Source of the DNA: Streptomyces tuirus
GTDB taxonomy: Bacteria; Actinomycetota; Actinomycetes; Streptomycetales; Streptomycetaceae
Length of the DNA: 64,000 bases
NCBI GenBank assembly: GCA_018195615.1
Contig: JAGTPG010000002.1
Location: forward strand, 5,759,501 to 5,823,500
Reading direction: 5' to 3'
How positions within the stretch are numbered: position 1 is the first letter of the stretch; the number at the start of each line of letters is the position of its first letter. A program made the position numbers and the translations under genes. The notes beneath the pieces were generated by a model. That model made no database searches and was not told the origin of the DNA. It saw only the letters and a program-made list of their open reading frames with translations. Positions 18,333 through 29,976 of this stretch are shown here, in pieces.

Positions 18333-20297
18333 GTGGAGAACCTGATTGCGCTGCTGGTGGCGGCGCCCCTGCTCGGAGCGGCGGTCCTGCTGTGCGGCGG
18401 ACGCCGGCTGGACGCCGTCGGCCACTGGATCGGCACGCTGCTCGCGGGCGTGTCCTTCGTCCTCGGCGTCGTGCTCTTCACCGACATGCTGGGCAAGAGC
18501 GCCGACCACCGTGAGATCAGCCAGCACCTGTTCAGCTGGATCCCCGTCGAGGGCTTCCAGGCGGACGTCGCCTTCCAGCTCGACCAGCTGTCCATGACGT
18601 TCGTCCTGCTGATCACGGGCGTCGGATCGCTGATCCACCTGTACTCCGTCGGGTACATGGAGCACGACGAGCGGCGCCGCCGCTTCTTCGGCTATCTGAA
18701 CCTGTTCCTCGCGGCCATGCTGCTGCTCGTCCTCGCCGACAACTATCTGCTGCTGTACGTCGGCTGGGAGGGCGTCGGTCTCGCCTCCTACCTGCTGATC
18801 GGCTTCTGGCAGCACAAGCCCAGCGCCGCCACGGCCGCGAAGAAGGCCTTCCTGGTCAACCGCGTCGGCGACATGGGCCTGTCCATCGCGATCATGCTGA
18901 TGTTCCTCTGGTTCGGCACCTTCGCCTTCGGGCCGGTGCTCGGCAGCCACGAGGAGGCCGGGCTCGCCGGTGCCGCCGGCGAGGACAAGCTGACCGCGAT
19001 CGCGCTGATGCTGCTGCTCGCCGCCTGCGGCAAGTCCGCCCAGGTGCCGCTGCAGTCCTGGCTCGGGGACGCGATGGAGGGCCCCACCCCGGTCTCGGCC
19101 CTCATCCACGCCGCGACGATGGTGACCGCGGGCGTCTACCTGATCGTCCGCTCCGGGGCCATCTTCAACGGCGCCCCCGACGCACAGCTCGTCGTCACGA
19201 TCGTCGGCGCGGTCACGCTCCTGTTCGGTGCGATCGTCGGTTGTGCGAAGGACGACATCAAGAAGGCACTGGCCGGCTCCACCATGTCCCAGATCGGCTA
19301 CATGGTGCTGGCCGCCGGACTCGGGCCCATCGGCTACGTCTTCGCGATCATGCACCTGGTGACGCACGGCTTCTTCAAGGCCGGCCTGTTCCTCGGCGCC
19401 GGTTCGGTCATGCACGGCATGAACGACGAGGTCGACATGCGCCGCTACGGCGGTCTGAGGAAGTACATGCCGATCACCTTCATCACCTTCGGCCTCGGCT
19501 ACCTCGCGATCATCGGATTCCCGGGTCTGTCCGGCTTCTTCTCCAAGGACAAGATCATCGAGTCGGCGTTCGCCAAGGGCGGTACCGAGGGCTGGATCCT
19601 CGGCGCCTGCGCCCTTCTCGGCGCGGCCATCACCGCGTACTACATGACGCGCGTGATGCTGATGACCTTCTTCGGCGAGGAGCGCTGGCGCAACGCCCCG
19701 ACGCCGTCCCCGGCCCAGCCGGACGTGGAGCCCGCCGCCGAGACGCGCGGCGAGTACACCCCACCGCACCCGCACGAGTCGCCGAAGGTCATGACGATCC
19801 CGATGATCGTGCTGGCCGTCGGGTCGGTCTTCGGCGGCGCTGCCTTCAGCATCGGCGACCGCTTCGTGCACTGGCTGGAGCCGATCACGGGACACGATCA
19901 CGGCAACCCGCCGATCAGTGCCCTCACGGTCACGCTGTCCACGGTCGCCGTGATGGTCATCGGCGTCGCCATCGCCTGGGCCCAGTACGGCCGCCGCCCG
20001 GTCCCGGCCGTCGCCCCGCGCGGCTCGCTGCTCACCCGGGCCGCCCGGCGCGACCTGCTCCAGGACGACTTCAACCACGTCGTCCTGGTCCGCGGCGGCG
20101 AGCACCTCACGCGGTCCCTGGTCTACGTCGACCACACCCTGGTCGACGGCGTCGTCAACGGCACGGCGGCCTCGGTCGGCGGCCTCTCCGGGCGGATGCG
20201 CAGGCTGCAGAACGGCTTCGCCCGCTCCTACGCGGTCTCGATGTTCGGCGGCGCGGCGGTCATCGTCGCCGCGACCCTGCTGATGAGGGCGGTCTGA
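18333..20297 (+). CDS. nuoL: NADH-quinone oxidoreductase subunit L
   Basis: NuoL (654 aa) is the distal antiporter-like subunit, with about 14-16 helices and the long lateral helix at its end. Conserved elements include the glutamate stretch YVGWEGVGLASYLLIGFW, the channel region TPVSALIHAATMVTAGVYLI and the lysine-bearing CAKDDIKKALAGSTMSQIGYM. A His-, Pro- and Glu-rich loop lies between helices near residues 455-490. GTG 18333 follows AGGGGTCGGGAGAATC. nuoM follows after five bases. Confidence 0.95.
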   Translation: MENLIALLVAAPLLGAAVLLCGGRRLDAVGHWIGTLLAGVSFVLGVVLFTDMLGKSADHREISQHLFSWIPVEGFQADVAFQLDQLSMTFVLLITGVGSLIHLYSVGYMEHDERRRRFFGYLNLFLAAMLLLVLADNYLLLYVGWEGVGLASYLLIGFWQHKPSAATAAKKAFLVNRVGDMGLSIAIMLMFLWFGTFAFGPVLGSHEEAGLAGAAGEDKLTAIALMLLLAACGKSAQVPLQSWLGDAMEGPTPVSALIHAATMVTAGVYLIVRSGAIFNGAPDAQLVVTIVGAVTLLFGAIVGCAKDDIKKALAGSTMSQIGYMVLAAGLGPIGYVFAIMHLVTHGFFKAGLFLGAGSVMHGMNDEVDMRRYGGLRKYMPITFITFGLGYLAIIGFPGLSGFFSKDKIIESAFAKGGTEGWILGACALLGAAITAYYMTRVMLMTFFGEERWRNAPTPSPAQPDVEPAAETRGEYTPPHPHESPKVMTIPMIVLAVGSVFGGAAFSIGDRFVHWLEPITGHDHGNPPISALTVTLSTVAVMVIGVAIAWAQYGRRPVPAVAPRGSLLTRAARRDLLQDDFNHVVLVRGGEHLTRSLVYVDHTLVDGVVNGTAASVGGLSGRMRRLQNGFARSYAVSMFGGAAVIVAATLLMRAV

Positions 20298-20302
20298 TAC
20301 CG

Positions 20303-21874
20303 ATGTCCTTTCCTCTGCTGACAGTGACAGCGGCGCTCCCGGCCGTCGGGGCGATCGCCACGGCCGCCGTACCGGCCGCGAAGCGCACCGCCGCCAAGTG
20401 GCTGGCGCTGCTCTTCTCGCTCGCCACGCTCGTCCTCGCGATCACCGTCCTGGTCCGCTTCGACCCGGACGGCGACCGCTACCAGCTCACCGAGTCCCAC
20501 GCCTGGATCGCCGACTTCGGCGTCCGCTACGAACTGGGCGTGGACGGCATCGGGGTGGCGCTGATCGGGCTCACGGCGCTGCTGATCCCGTTCATCATCC
20601 TCGCGGGCTGGCACGACGCCGACCCGCTGGAGACCGGCAGCAGCCGGTGGCGGCCGACGCAGGGCTTCTTCGCCCTGATCCTGGCCGTCGAGGCGATGGT
20701 GATCCTCTCCTTCGAGGCCACCGACGTCTTCCTCTTCTACATCTTCTTCGAAGCCATGCTCATCCCGATGTACTTCCTCATCGGCGGCTTCGGGGACCGT
20801 GCCCACGAGCACGGTGAGAAGGCGGCGGCCACGCAACGGTCGTACGCAGCGGTGAAGTTCCTCCTCTACAACCTGGTCGGCGGTCTGATCATGCTGGCCG
20901 CGGTGATCGGCCTGTACGTGGTCGCGGGGAACTTCTCGCTCCAGGAGATCGCCGAGGCCCGGGCCAACGGCTCGCTGGACATGGCGACCAACACCGAACG
21001 CTGGCTGTTCCTCGGCTTCTTCTTCGCCTTCGCGGTGAAGGCGCCGCTGTGGCCGCTGCACACCTGGCTGCCCAACGCGATGCAGGAGTCCACGGCTCCG
21101 GTCGCGGTGCTCATCACGGCGGTCGTCGACAAGGTCGGCACCTTCGCGATGCTCCGCTTCTGCCTCCAGCTGTTCCCGGAGGCCAGCAAGTGGGCGACGC
21201 CCGCGATCCTCGTCCTCGCCTTGATCAGCATCATCTACGGGGCGCTGCTCGCGGTCGGCCAGCGCGACATCAAGCGGCTGGTGGCCTACGCGTCGATCTC
21301 CCACTTCGGCTTCATCATCATGGGCATCTTCGCCATGACCAGCCAGGGCCAGTCCGGCGCGACGCTCTACATGATCAACCACGGCATCTCGACGGCCGCG
21401 CTGATGCTGGTCGCGGGCTTCCTGATCTCCCGGCGCGGCTCGCGGCTCATCGCCGACTACGGCGGAGTGCAGAAGGTCGCCCCGGTGCTCGCCGGCACGT
21501 TCCTGATCGGCAGCCTCGCCACCCTCTCCCTGCCGGGACTGGCGCCGTTCGTCAGTGAGTTCCTGGTCCTGGTCGGCACGTTCACGCGCTATCCGGTGAT
21601 CGGCATCATCGCCACGTTCGGCATCGTCCTCGCCGCGCTCTACACCCTCGTCCTCTACCAGCGGACGATGACGGGCCCGGTGAAGCCGGAGGTCAGCGCG
21701 ATGCCGGACCTCAGGGTGCGGGAACTGGTGGTGGTCGCCCCGCTGGTCGTCCTGCTGATCTTCCTGGGCGTCTACCCGAAGCCCGTCACCGAGATCATCG
21801 ACCCGGCGGTCAAGCAGACCATGTCCGACGTACAGAAGAAGGACCCCCAGCCCGAGGTGGAGGCGGCCAAGTGA
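20303..21874 (+). CDS. nuoM: NADH-quinone oxidoreductase subunit M
   Basis: NuoM (523 aa) is the second antiporter-like subunit. The signature FLFYIFFEAMLIPMYFLIGG (proton-channel Glu), APLWPLHTWLPNAMQESTAPVAV and the lysine-containing GQRDIKRLVAYASISHFGFI are present. The chain ends in a charged cytoplasmic tail. The start ATG 20303 follows the nuoL stop by five bases; the end overlaps the nuoN GTG. Confidence 0.95.
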   Translation: MSFPLLTVTAALPAVGAIATAAVPAAKRTAAKWLALLFSLATLVLAITVLVRFDPDGDRYQLTESHAWIADFGVRYELGVDGIGVALIGLTALLIPFIILAGWHDADPLETGSSRWRPTQGFFALILAVEAMVILSFEATDVFLFYIFFEAMLIPMYFLIGGFGDRAHEHGEKAAATQRSYAAVKFLLYNLVGGLIMLAAVIGLYVVAGNFSLQEIAEARANGSLDMATNTERWLFLGFFFAFAVKAPLWPLHTWLPNAMQESTAPVAVLITAVVDKVGTFAMLRFCLQLFPEASKWATPAILVLALISIIYGALLAVGQRDIKRLVAYASISHFGFIIMGIFAMTSQGQSGATLYMINHGISTAALMLVAGFLISRRGSRLIADYGGVQKVAPVLAGTFLIGSLATLSLPGLAPFVSEFLVLVGTFTRYPVIGIIATFGIVLAALYTLVLYQRTMTGPVKPEVSAMPDLRVRELVVVAPLVVLLIFLGVYPKPVTEIIDPAVKQTMSDVQKKDPQPEVEAAK

Positions 21875-23519
21875 GCGCATCAGCCGTCCACAGCCTGTGG
21901 ACAACCGCGGCCGAGCCGATCACCAAGATCGACGCGCCGAAGTTCGAGTACGGACAGATGGCGCCCACCCTGATCGTCGTCGGCGCGGCGATCGTCGGGA
22001 TCCTGGTCGAGGCGTTCGTACCGCGCAAATCCCGCTATTACGTCCAGATGTTCGTGTCCGTCGTCGCACTGGCGGCCGCCTTCGCCGCGGTCGTCGCGCT
22101 CGCGGCCGACGGCTACGGCACGACCAAGGCGCGCATCGCGGCGATGGGCGCGATCGCCGTCGACGGACCGGCCCTGTTCCTGCAGGGCACGATCCTGCTG
22201 GCGGCCCTGGTCGGCCTGTTCACCTTCGCCGAGCGGCGCCTCGACCCGGTGGTGCACGGCAACCGCGTCGACTCCTTCGCCGCGCAGGCCGCGTCCGTGC
22301 CGGGCAGCGAGAGCGAGAAGGCCGCGGTCAAGGCCGGGTTCACCACCACCGAGGTCTTCCCGCTGCTGCTGTTCGCCGTCGCCGGCATGCTGATCTTCCC
22401 GGCGGCCAACGACCTGCTGACGCTCTTCGTGGCGCTGGAGGTCTTCTCCCTCCCGCTGTACCTGCTGTGCGCGCTGGCCCGCCGCAAGCGGCTGATGTCG
22501 CAGGAGGCGGCGGTCAAGTACTTCCTGCTCGGCGCGTTCGCCTCCGCGTTCACCCTGTTCGGCATCGCGCTGCTGTACGGCTACGCGGGCTCGATGTCGT
22601 ACGCGACGATCGCGCAGGTCGTCGACGGCACGGTCCAGGACGTCAACCCGGCGCTCGCCGACACCATGGGCAACGACGCGCTGCTGCTGATCGGCGCGGC
22701 GCTGCTGGTGATGGGCCTGCTGTTCAAGGTGGGCGCGGTGCCGTTCCACATGTGGACGCCGGACGTGTACCAGGGCGCGCCGACGCCGGTGACCGGCTTC
22801 ATGGCGGCGGCGACCAAGGTGGCGGCGTTCGGCGCGCTGCTGCGGGTGCTGTACGTCGTCCTGCCGGGCCTGCGCTGGGACTGGCGGCCGGTCATGTGGG
22901 CCGTGGCGATCGTGACCATGCTGGGCGGTGCGATCGTCGCGATCACGCAGACCGACATCAAGCGGCTGCTGGCGTACTCGTCGATCGCGCACGCCGGGTT
23001 CATCCTCGCGGGTGTCATCGCGACCACGCCGGACGGTGTGTCGTCCGTCCTCTTCTACCTGGCGGCGTACTCGTTCGTGACGATCGGCGCCTTCGCGGTG
23101 GTCACGCTCGTGCGTGACGCGGGCGGCGAGGCGACGCACCTGTCCAAGTGGGCGGGGCTCGGGCGCAGGTCTCCGCTGGTGGCGGCCGTGTTCGCGGTGT
23201 TCCTGCTGGCCTTCGCGGGCATTCCGCTGACCTCCGGCTTCGCCGGGAAGTTCGCCGTGTTCAAGGCGGCGGCGGAGGGCGGGGCCGCCCCGCTCGTCGT
23301 CATCGGTGTGATCTCGTCGGCGATCGCGGCGTTCTTCTACATCCGCGTCATCGTGCTGATGTTCTTCAGCGAGCCGCGGCCCGAAGGCCCGACAGTGGCC
23401 GTGCCGTCGCCGCTGACGATGACGGCGATCGCAGTGGGTGTGGCGGTCACGCTGGTGCTCGGTGTGGCGCCGCAGTACTTCCTGGATCTGGCGGGGCAGG
23501 CGGGGTGTTCGTCCGCTGA
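21871..23519 (+). CDS. nuoN: NADH-quinone oxidoreductase subunit N, frameshifted three codons from its end
   Basis: NuoN (549 aa after repair) is the third antiporter-like subunit. VALEVFSLPLYLLCALAR, AVPFHMWTPDVYQGAPTPVTGFMAAATKVAAFGALLR and the lysine-bearing TDIKRLLAYSSIAHAGF are conserved. Read literally, the frame runs on to 23589 through a hairpin terminator, adding about 24 unrelated residues. One extra G in the run 23502-23505 gives the usual ending AGVFVR with TGA 23517-23519, just before the terminator. I take the shorter ending as natural. Confidence 0.9.
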
Positions 23520-23540
23520 CGCTGCGCTTGCTGTGAGGCT

Positions 23541-23574
23541 GCGGCCCGGTTCCCTGTTCGGGGTGCCGGGCCGC
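23541..23574 (+). terminator. Terminator of the nuo operon
   Basis: GCGGCCCGG (23541-23549) and CCGGGCCGC (23566-23574) form a perfect 9-bp GC stem with a 16-base loop, 21 bases after the repaired nuoN stop. Its place supports that stop and marks the end of the 14-gene transcript. Confidence 0.8.
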
Positions 23575-23681
23575 TGTCCTCGACCGTAAATGGGGCGGGG
23601 CCTGTGGATAACTCCGGTGCTGTCGGTGATGGCCCCTATCGTGGACGCAGTGGTCGAAGGACGACGTACGGGGGCACGACG

Positions 23682-25709
<2,028 letters not shown>

Positions 25710-25761
25710 GGCCGGGCTCCGGCAGGATCAGGCACCGGCAGGGCCGGGCGTCAGCCGAAGG

Positions 25762-25932
25762 TCACAGCGCCCGTCCCACCGGCACCGCTCCGGTGGGGCA
25801 GCGGGCCGCGCACAGGCCGCAGTACCAGCACTCGTCGACATGCAGGTGTTGCGGGAATGTTGCGCCACCGGGAGTGTGACCGGTTCGGCTGTTGAACTGC
25901 GGATTCGGTGGGCCTGTGGGCAGATCCGCCAT
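25762..25932 (-). CDS. Ferredoxin-like microprotein with one [4Fe-4S] motif
   Basis: The 56-aa frame from ATG 25932 contains NSRTGHTPGGATFPQHLHVDE and then CWYCGLCAARCPTGA, a complete CxxCxxCxxxCP cluster motif. Most bacterial ferredoxins of this type carry two such motifs, or partner a flavoprotein, and none lies here. It starts 20 bases after the stop of the M56 protease gene on the same strand, so the two may be co-transcribed. It could be a complete small redox protein or the surviving C-terminal half of a longer one. It converges on recQ. Confidence 0.5.
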   Translation of the reverse strand: MADLPTGPPNPQFNSRTGHTPGGATFPQHLHVDECWYCGLCAARCPTGAVPVGRAL

Positions 25933-25952
25933 CGCCCGCCGGGCCGCTCCGG

Positions 25953-26897
25953 CTACGACAGCGCCGTCAGGCCCGGTGCGAACACGATCAGCAGGGGCAG
26001 CAGCGGTACCAGCGCGGCAATGCTGGTGGTGAGGGCCCGGTGCCGGCGGCCCAGCCGGGGCGGCGGCTCCAGGAGCCGGTCGACCCGCTCGCCCAGGAGA
26101 CGGTGACTGGAGGCGCAGGACAGCACACCGCGGTGCTGGTTGAGCTCGATCAGGGCGAGGGCCGTGGTCAGGTGGCCGCAGCGGCGGGAGGCCGTGTCGT
26201 CGGCGGCCAGTTCGACCAGGCGGTGGGTCTGGTCGCAGAAGTGGGCGAACAGCGGGATGCGCGGGAAACCGGTGGCCAGGGCGGTGGACAGGTGGAGCAG
26301 CCAGTCGTGGCGGGCGCGGGCGTGGCCCCGCTCGTGGGTGAGGACGGCGTCGAGCTGGTGTCCGGTGAGGCGGTGCAGGGCGCCCGTGGTGACGATCAGC
26401 TGGGGCGGGTTGCCGGGCATCCACCAGGCGTCGGGGTACTCGTCCTCCAGCACCAGCAGGGGGCCACGCGCGGCTCCCAGACCCGCCGGCAGGTCGGGGG
26501 CGCGCTCGCGCAGATGGGCACGGGCCTGGGCGCGACGCCGGCGCGCCTCGACCAGTTCACGCGCGAGCATCGCGGTCGTCCAGGCGGCACCGCAGGCCAG
26601 CAGCAGGGTGAGGGCGGCGGCCCCCGGCGGGGCGGTGGACAGGTCGTACGCCGCGGTCACCGCGGGCGGCGCCGGGGCGAAGAGCTGGGCGCGGACCGTG
26701 CCGAACACGGCGGCGGCGCCCAGGGCGAGCGCCGTCACACAGCACAGCAGGACGGTGGCGACCAGGCACTGCCACACCCACAGCCCGACCACCGGTTCCC
26801 GCTCGGGCCACGCGGCCCGGGTCAGCGCACGCGGTACGGGCACGGCGGCCGTCACGGCGACAACGCTCAGCAGGAGCAGGCAGACGGTCATTGCCAC
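25953..26897 (-). CDS. M56 family (BlaR1/MecR1-like) membrane metallopeptidase
   Basis: The 314-aa protein has three or four membrane helices and the zinc site HERGH in VLTHERGHARARHDW, with the third ligand region ELAADDTASRR, as in BlaR1 and MecR1. Those proteins cleave the BlaI repressor on sensing beta-lactams. No extracellular penicillin-binding sensor domain is present, and no BlaI-type gene lies beside it, so substrate and signal are unknown. It is 314 aa, the usual length for sensor-less actinobacterial M56 proteins. The ferredoxin-like gene follows it closely. Confidence 0.8.
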   Translation of the reverse strand: MAMTVCLLLLSVVAVTAAVPVPRALTRAAWPEREPVVGLWVWQCLVATVLLCCVTALALGAAAVFGTVRAQLFAPAPPAVTAAYDLSTAPPGAAALTLLLACGAAWTTAMLARELVEARRRRAQARAHLRERAPDLPAGLGAARGPLLVLEDEYPDAWWMPGNPPQLIVTTGALHRLTGHQLDAVLTHERGHARARHDWLLHLSTALATGFPRIPLFAHFCDQTHRLVELAADDTASRRCGHLTTALALIELNQHRGVLSCASSHRLLGERVDRLLEPPPRLGRRHRALTTSIAALVPLLPLLIVFAPGLTALS

Positions 26898-26920
26898 GGG
26901 CTCCGGTTCCTGGTCGGAAG

Positions 26921-26968
26921 AGGGCGGCTAGGGGTGGTGCGGGGAGGGCGGCTACGGGTGGTGCGGGG
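26921..26968. repeat. Two-copy 24-bp tandem repeat upstream of the M56 gene
   Basis: AGGGCGGCTAGGGGTGGTGC plus four Gs (26921-26944) is followed at once by the same 24 bases with one change (26945-26968), then a partial third copy (GGGCGGCTG). It lies 24 bases upstream of the M56 start codon and could be a tandem operator or simple slippage. Confidence 0.6.
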
Positions 26969-27178
26969 GTGGGCGGCTGCTGTGCGCACCGGTGACGCGG
27001 TTGCCGTGCGCACCGGCGCGCCGCGACGAGCACGCCGGACGTGCCGTGTGCCGCGCGTGCGCGGGCACACCGCCCGAGCCCAGTATGACGGTGCCGGGCG
27101 GTGTGAGTCAGGGGTCGAGCGGCATCGAAAGGGCCGGGAGGGGCGACTGTCGGCCATACCCGGGCCTTCCCAGAGGGC

Positions 27179-28395
27179 TCACGCCCCTCCCGGCACGACC
27201 CGCCCCGTCACCTCGCCCAGCCCCACCCGGACCCCGTCCGGCCCCGGTGCCCACGCCGAGAGGGTCACCACGTCGCCGTCCTCCAGGAACGTCCGCTTGC
27301 CGTCGGGGAGTTCCAGCGGGTCGCGGCCGTTCCAGGTCAGTTCCAGGAGCGAGCCGCGCTCGCGGTCCGCCGGGCCGCTGACCGTGCCCGAGCCGTACAG
27401 GTCGCCGGTGCGCAGGGAGGCGCCGTTCACGGTCATGTGGGCCAGCTGCTGGGCGGCGGTCCAGTACATGGTGGAGAAGGGGGGCTCGGAGACGACGTGG
27501 CCGTTGACGGCGACGCTGATCCGCAGGTCGTAGCCGCCGGGTTCCTCCTCGCTGTCGTCCAGGTACGGCAGCAGCTCGTGCGTCCGGGCCGGCGGGGCCA
27601 CCCGGGCCTCCTCCAGGGCGTCCAGCGGGGTGATCCACGCCGACACCGACGTGGCGAAGGACTTGCCGAGGAACGGGCCGAGCGGGACGTACTCCCAGGC
27701 CTGGATGTCGCGTGCGGACCAGTCGTTCAGGAGGCAGAGGCCGAAGACGTGCTCGCGGAAGTCGCCGAGGGACACGGGCGTGCCGAGCCGGGACGGCGCG
27801 CCGACGACGAAGCCGACCTCCGCCTCGATGTCCAGGCGGACGGAGGGCCCGAAGACGGGGGCGGCGTCCGTGGGCGCCTTGCGCTGACCCGAGGGCCGTA
27901 CGACGTCCGTGCCCGAGACGACGACCGTGCCGGAGCGGCCGTGGTAGCCGATCGGCAGGTGCTTCCAGTTGGGGGTGAGGGAGTCGGCCGCGTCGGGGCG
28001 GAAGATCTGGCCGACGTTCCGGGCGTGGTTCTCGGAGGCGTAGAAGTCGACGTAGTCCGCGACCTCGAAGGGCAGGTGCAGGGTCACCGAGGACAAGGGA
28101 TGGAACAGCGGTTCGACGGTCTCGCGGTGGGACGGCACGGTCACCCACGCCGTCAGCGCCCGGCGTACGTCCGACCAGGCCGTGCGGCCGGCGGCCAGCA
28201 GCGGTCCGAGGGTCGGCCGGGCGAGCAGGGAGGCGTACGGGGAGCCGAGGGCGTGCGCCGCCGCGCCGGCGTCCAGGACGTGGTCGCCGAGCCGGACGCC
28301 CACGGTCCGGTGCGAGGAGCCGGGGAGGGAGAACACGCCGTACGGCAGGTTGTGCGGACCGAAGGGATCGCCCTCGGGGACATCGAAGGGGGCAT
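27179..28395 (-). CDS. fahA: Fumarylacetoacetase, frameshifted a few codons after its start
   Basis: The enzyme splits fumarylacetoacetate to fumarate and acetoacetate, the last step of tyrosine/homogentisate breakdown. YVDFYASENHARNVGQIFRP, PIGYHGRSGTVVVSG, LDIEAEVGFVVG and LLNDWSARDIQAWEY are family signatures holding the metal-binding acids. Read literally, the frame begins at GTG 28336. The conserved N-terminal text FDVPEGDPFGPHNLPYG lies in frame upstream but has no start codon there. Adding one base to the five-G run 28388-28392 joins it to ATG 28395 and gives 405 aa, close to the family length. No other gene of the pathway is in the window. Confidence 0.87.
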
Positions 28396-28716
28396 CGGGT
28401 GCTGCCTCGCTTTCGGGTGTGCCGTGTCATCGCCACGTGTTCGTGGTCGTGCCACACGTTACGGGTGGCACACCGGTCCTGGGCAGGGTCCGAGGGGGGC
28501 GGACACGGACGAACGGGGCAGGTGGGAGCGGAGATGACCGGACGGGACGGCTCCGGGACCTCCGAACGCGGCGGACGGGGCGCCACATTCGTACGTGCCG
28601 GAAGTTATCCACAGGACGCGACGCAATCTTGACGGAGCGGTGCGAACGGGGCGACTCTGGGCGGGTGCCGGAAGGCCTCGGGGAGGGGGCGTTCCGACGG
28701 CACACCAGGGGGGCGG
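28396..28716. other. Intergenic region upstream of the glycan locus
   Basis: About 320 bases separate the fumarylacetoacetase start (minus strand) and the aminotransferase start (plus strand). I see no gene and no clear hairpin. It must hold divergent promoters; AATCTTGACGG near 28624 resembles a TTGAC element, with no confident -10 partner. Confidence 0.4.
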
Positions 28717-29976
28717 ATGGCCATTGGGGAGGCCGGTCCGGGCTCGGTGCGGCTTGGTTCACAGCCGGAACGGCTGGAAGAGACCATGCGCGCGCGGCTC
28801 GGCCGGGAATGTGTGTACGTACCGTCGTGCCGTTTCGGGCTGTACGTGGCCCTGCGTCACTGGTGCCCGCCGGGCGGCCGGGTGCTGATGTCGCCGGTCA
28901 ACGACGACGTGATGTTCTTCGTCGTGCTCGCGGCCGGACTGCGTCCGGTGCAGGCGCCGTTGAACCCGCTGGACGCGTCCATCGACGTCGATGCCGTGCC
29001 CGACGAGACGTGGAGCTCGGTGTCGGCCGTGCTCACCACCAACCTGTACGGGAACCCGGACCCGGCGCCGCGACTGCGGGAGAGATGCGACGCGTTGGGG
29101 ATCCCGCTGTTCGAGGACGGGGCGCACGCCATCGGCAGCCGGGTGGGGGACCGGCCGGTCGGCTCCTGGGGCGAGGCCTCCGTGTTCAGCCTGTCCAAGC
29201 ACGTCGGGGCCAAGGCGGGAGGCATGCTCTGTCTCGCCGACCCGGGGCTGCGGGAGGCGGTGGCGGAGACCTCCGCCGGATTACTCACGCCGAACCGGAT
29301 CGGCTCCGAACTGGCCTACGCGGTCCGGCCGTACGCGGAGGCGGCGGTGCGCGGGCTGCGGCTGCGGCGCGCCGCCTGGGCCGCGATCCGGCTGCTGGGG
29401 CTGGCGGACCGCGAGGAGATCCGCATGCCCCTGCGCCCGGACGAACTGGCGCGGGCCGCCCGCCGGGCACCCGGGCTCGACGCCCACCAGCCCTGGGTCC
29501 GCGTCGACATGCACGACTACCGCCAGGAGTCCGGCCCCCTGCGGCTGCGGCGCGTCGCGCGCAAGCTCGACCGGCTGGACGACGTGCTGGACGCCTGCCG
29601 TGCGGGCACGGAGCTGCTGCTGTCCACGCCCTGGGCCAAACCGCGCGACGCCTACGGCATCCAGCCGTTGTTCCGCGTCCCGCTGTTCGTGGCGGACCGG
29701 GACGCGGCGATCGCGGCCCTGGCCCGGCGGGGCGTCGTCGTCGGCTACCTCTACGACCCGCCCCTGGACGACTACGCCGGTGCGGAGTTCACCGACCCCT
29801 CACCGGCGCCCGAGGCGGCCCGCTGGTTCGCGCGGCACGCGCTGCCCGTGGACCCGCTGCGGGCCCGGACGGTCGTCGAGGTGCTGGAGCGGTCCGGGGC
29901 GCGGCCGGTCGAGGCGCCGGGAGAACCGCCCGGGAGCGGGCCGACACCGGGAGGGCTGGGTCAGTCCCGTGGCTGA
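28717..29976 (+). CDS. DegT/DnrJ/EryC1/StrS-like PLP aminotransferase, first gene of a glycan locus
   Basis: The 419-aa protein has the fold-type I layout of sugar aminotransferases. PSCRFGLYVALR (about 32) is the cofactor-phosphate region, FEDGAHAIGSR (about 133) holds the PLP-contacting Asp, and FSLSKHVGAKAGGM (about 156) holds the Schiff-base Lys. Relatives add an amino group to NDP-keto-sugars. The substrate loop is divergent and no dehydratase lies nearby, so the sugar is unknown. Its stop overlaps the next gene (flippase), indicating an operon. Confidence 0.75.
   Translation: MAIGEAGPGSVRLGSQPERLEETMRARLGRECVYVPSCRFGLYVALRHWCPPGGRVLMSPVNDDVMFFVVLAAGLRPVQAPLNPLDASIDVDAVPDETWSSVSAVLTTNLYGNPDPAPRLRERCDALGIPLFEDGAHAIGSRVGDRPVGSWGEASVFSLSKHVGAKAGGMLCLADPGLREAVAETSAGLLTPNRIGSELAYAVRPYAEAAVRGLRLRRAAWAAIRLLGLADREEIRMPLRPDELARAARRAPGLDAHQPWVRVDMHDYRQESGPLRLRRVARKLDRLDDVLDACRAGTELLLSTPWAKPRDAYGIQPLFRVPLFVADRDAAIAALARRGVVVGYLYDPPLDDYAGAEFTDPSPAPEAARWFARHALPVDPLRARTVVEVLERSGARPVEAPGEPPGSGPTPGGLGQSRG

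Noticed and set aside
17391..20135. A 914-codon minus-strand frame across nuoJ to nuoL
   Set aside because: Antisense shadow with Asp/Glu/Arg/Gln repeats and no recognisable domain, while the plus strand encodes complete complex I subunits.
20228..21904. A 558-codon minus-strand frame across nuoM
   Set aside because: Antisense shadow of nuoM; charged low-complexity sequence.
23520..23589. The C-terminal extension of nuoN
   Set aside because: It reads through a perfect hairpin terminator and is explained by one missing G at 23502.
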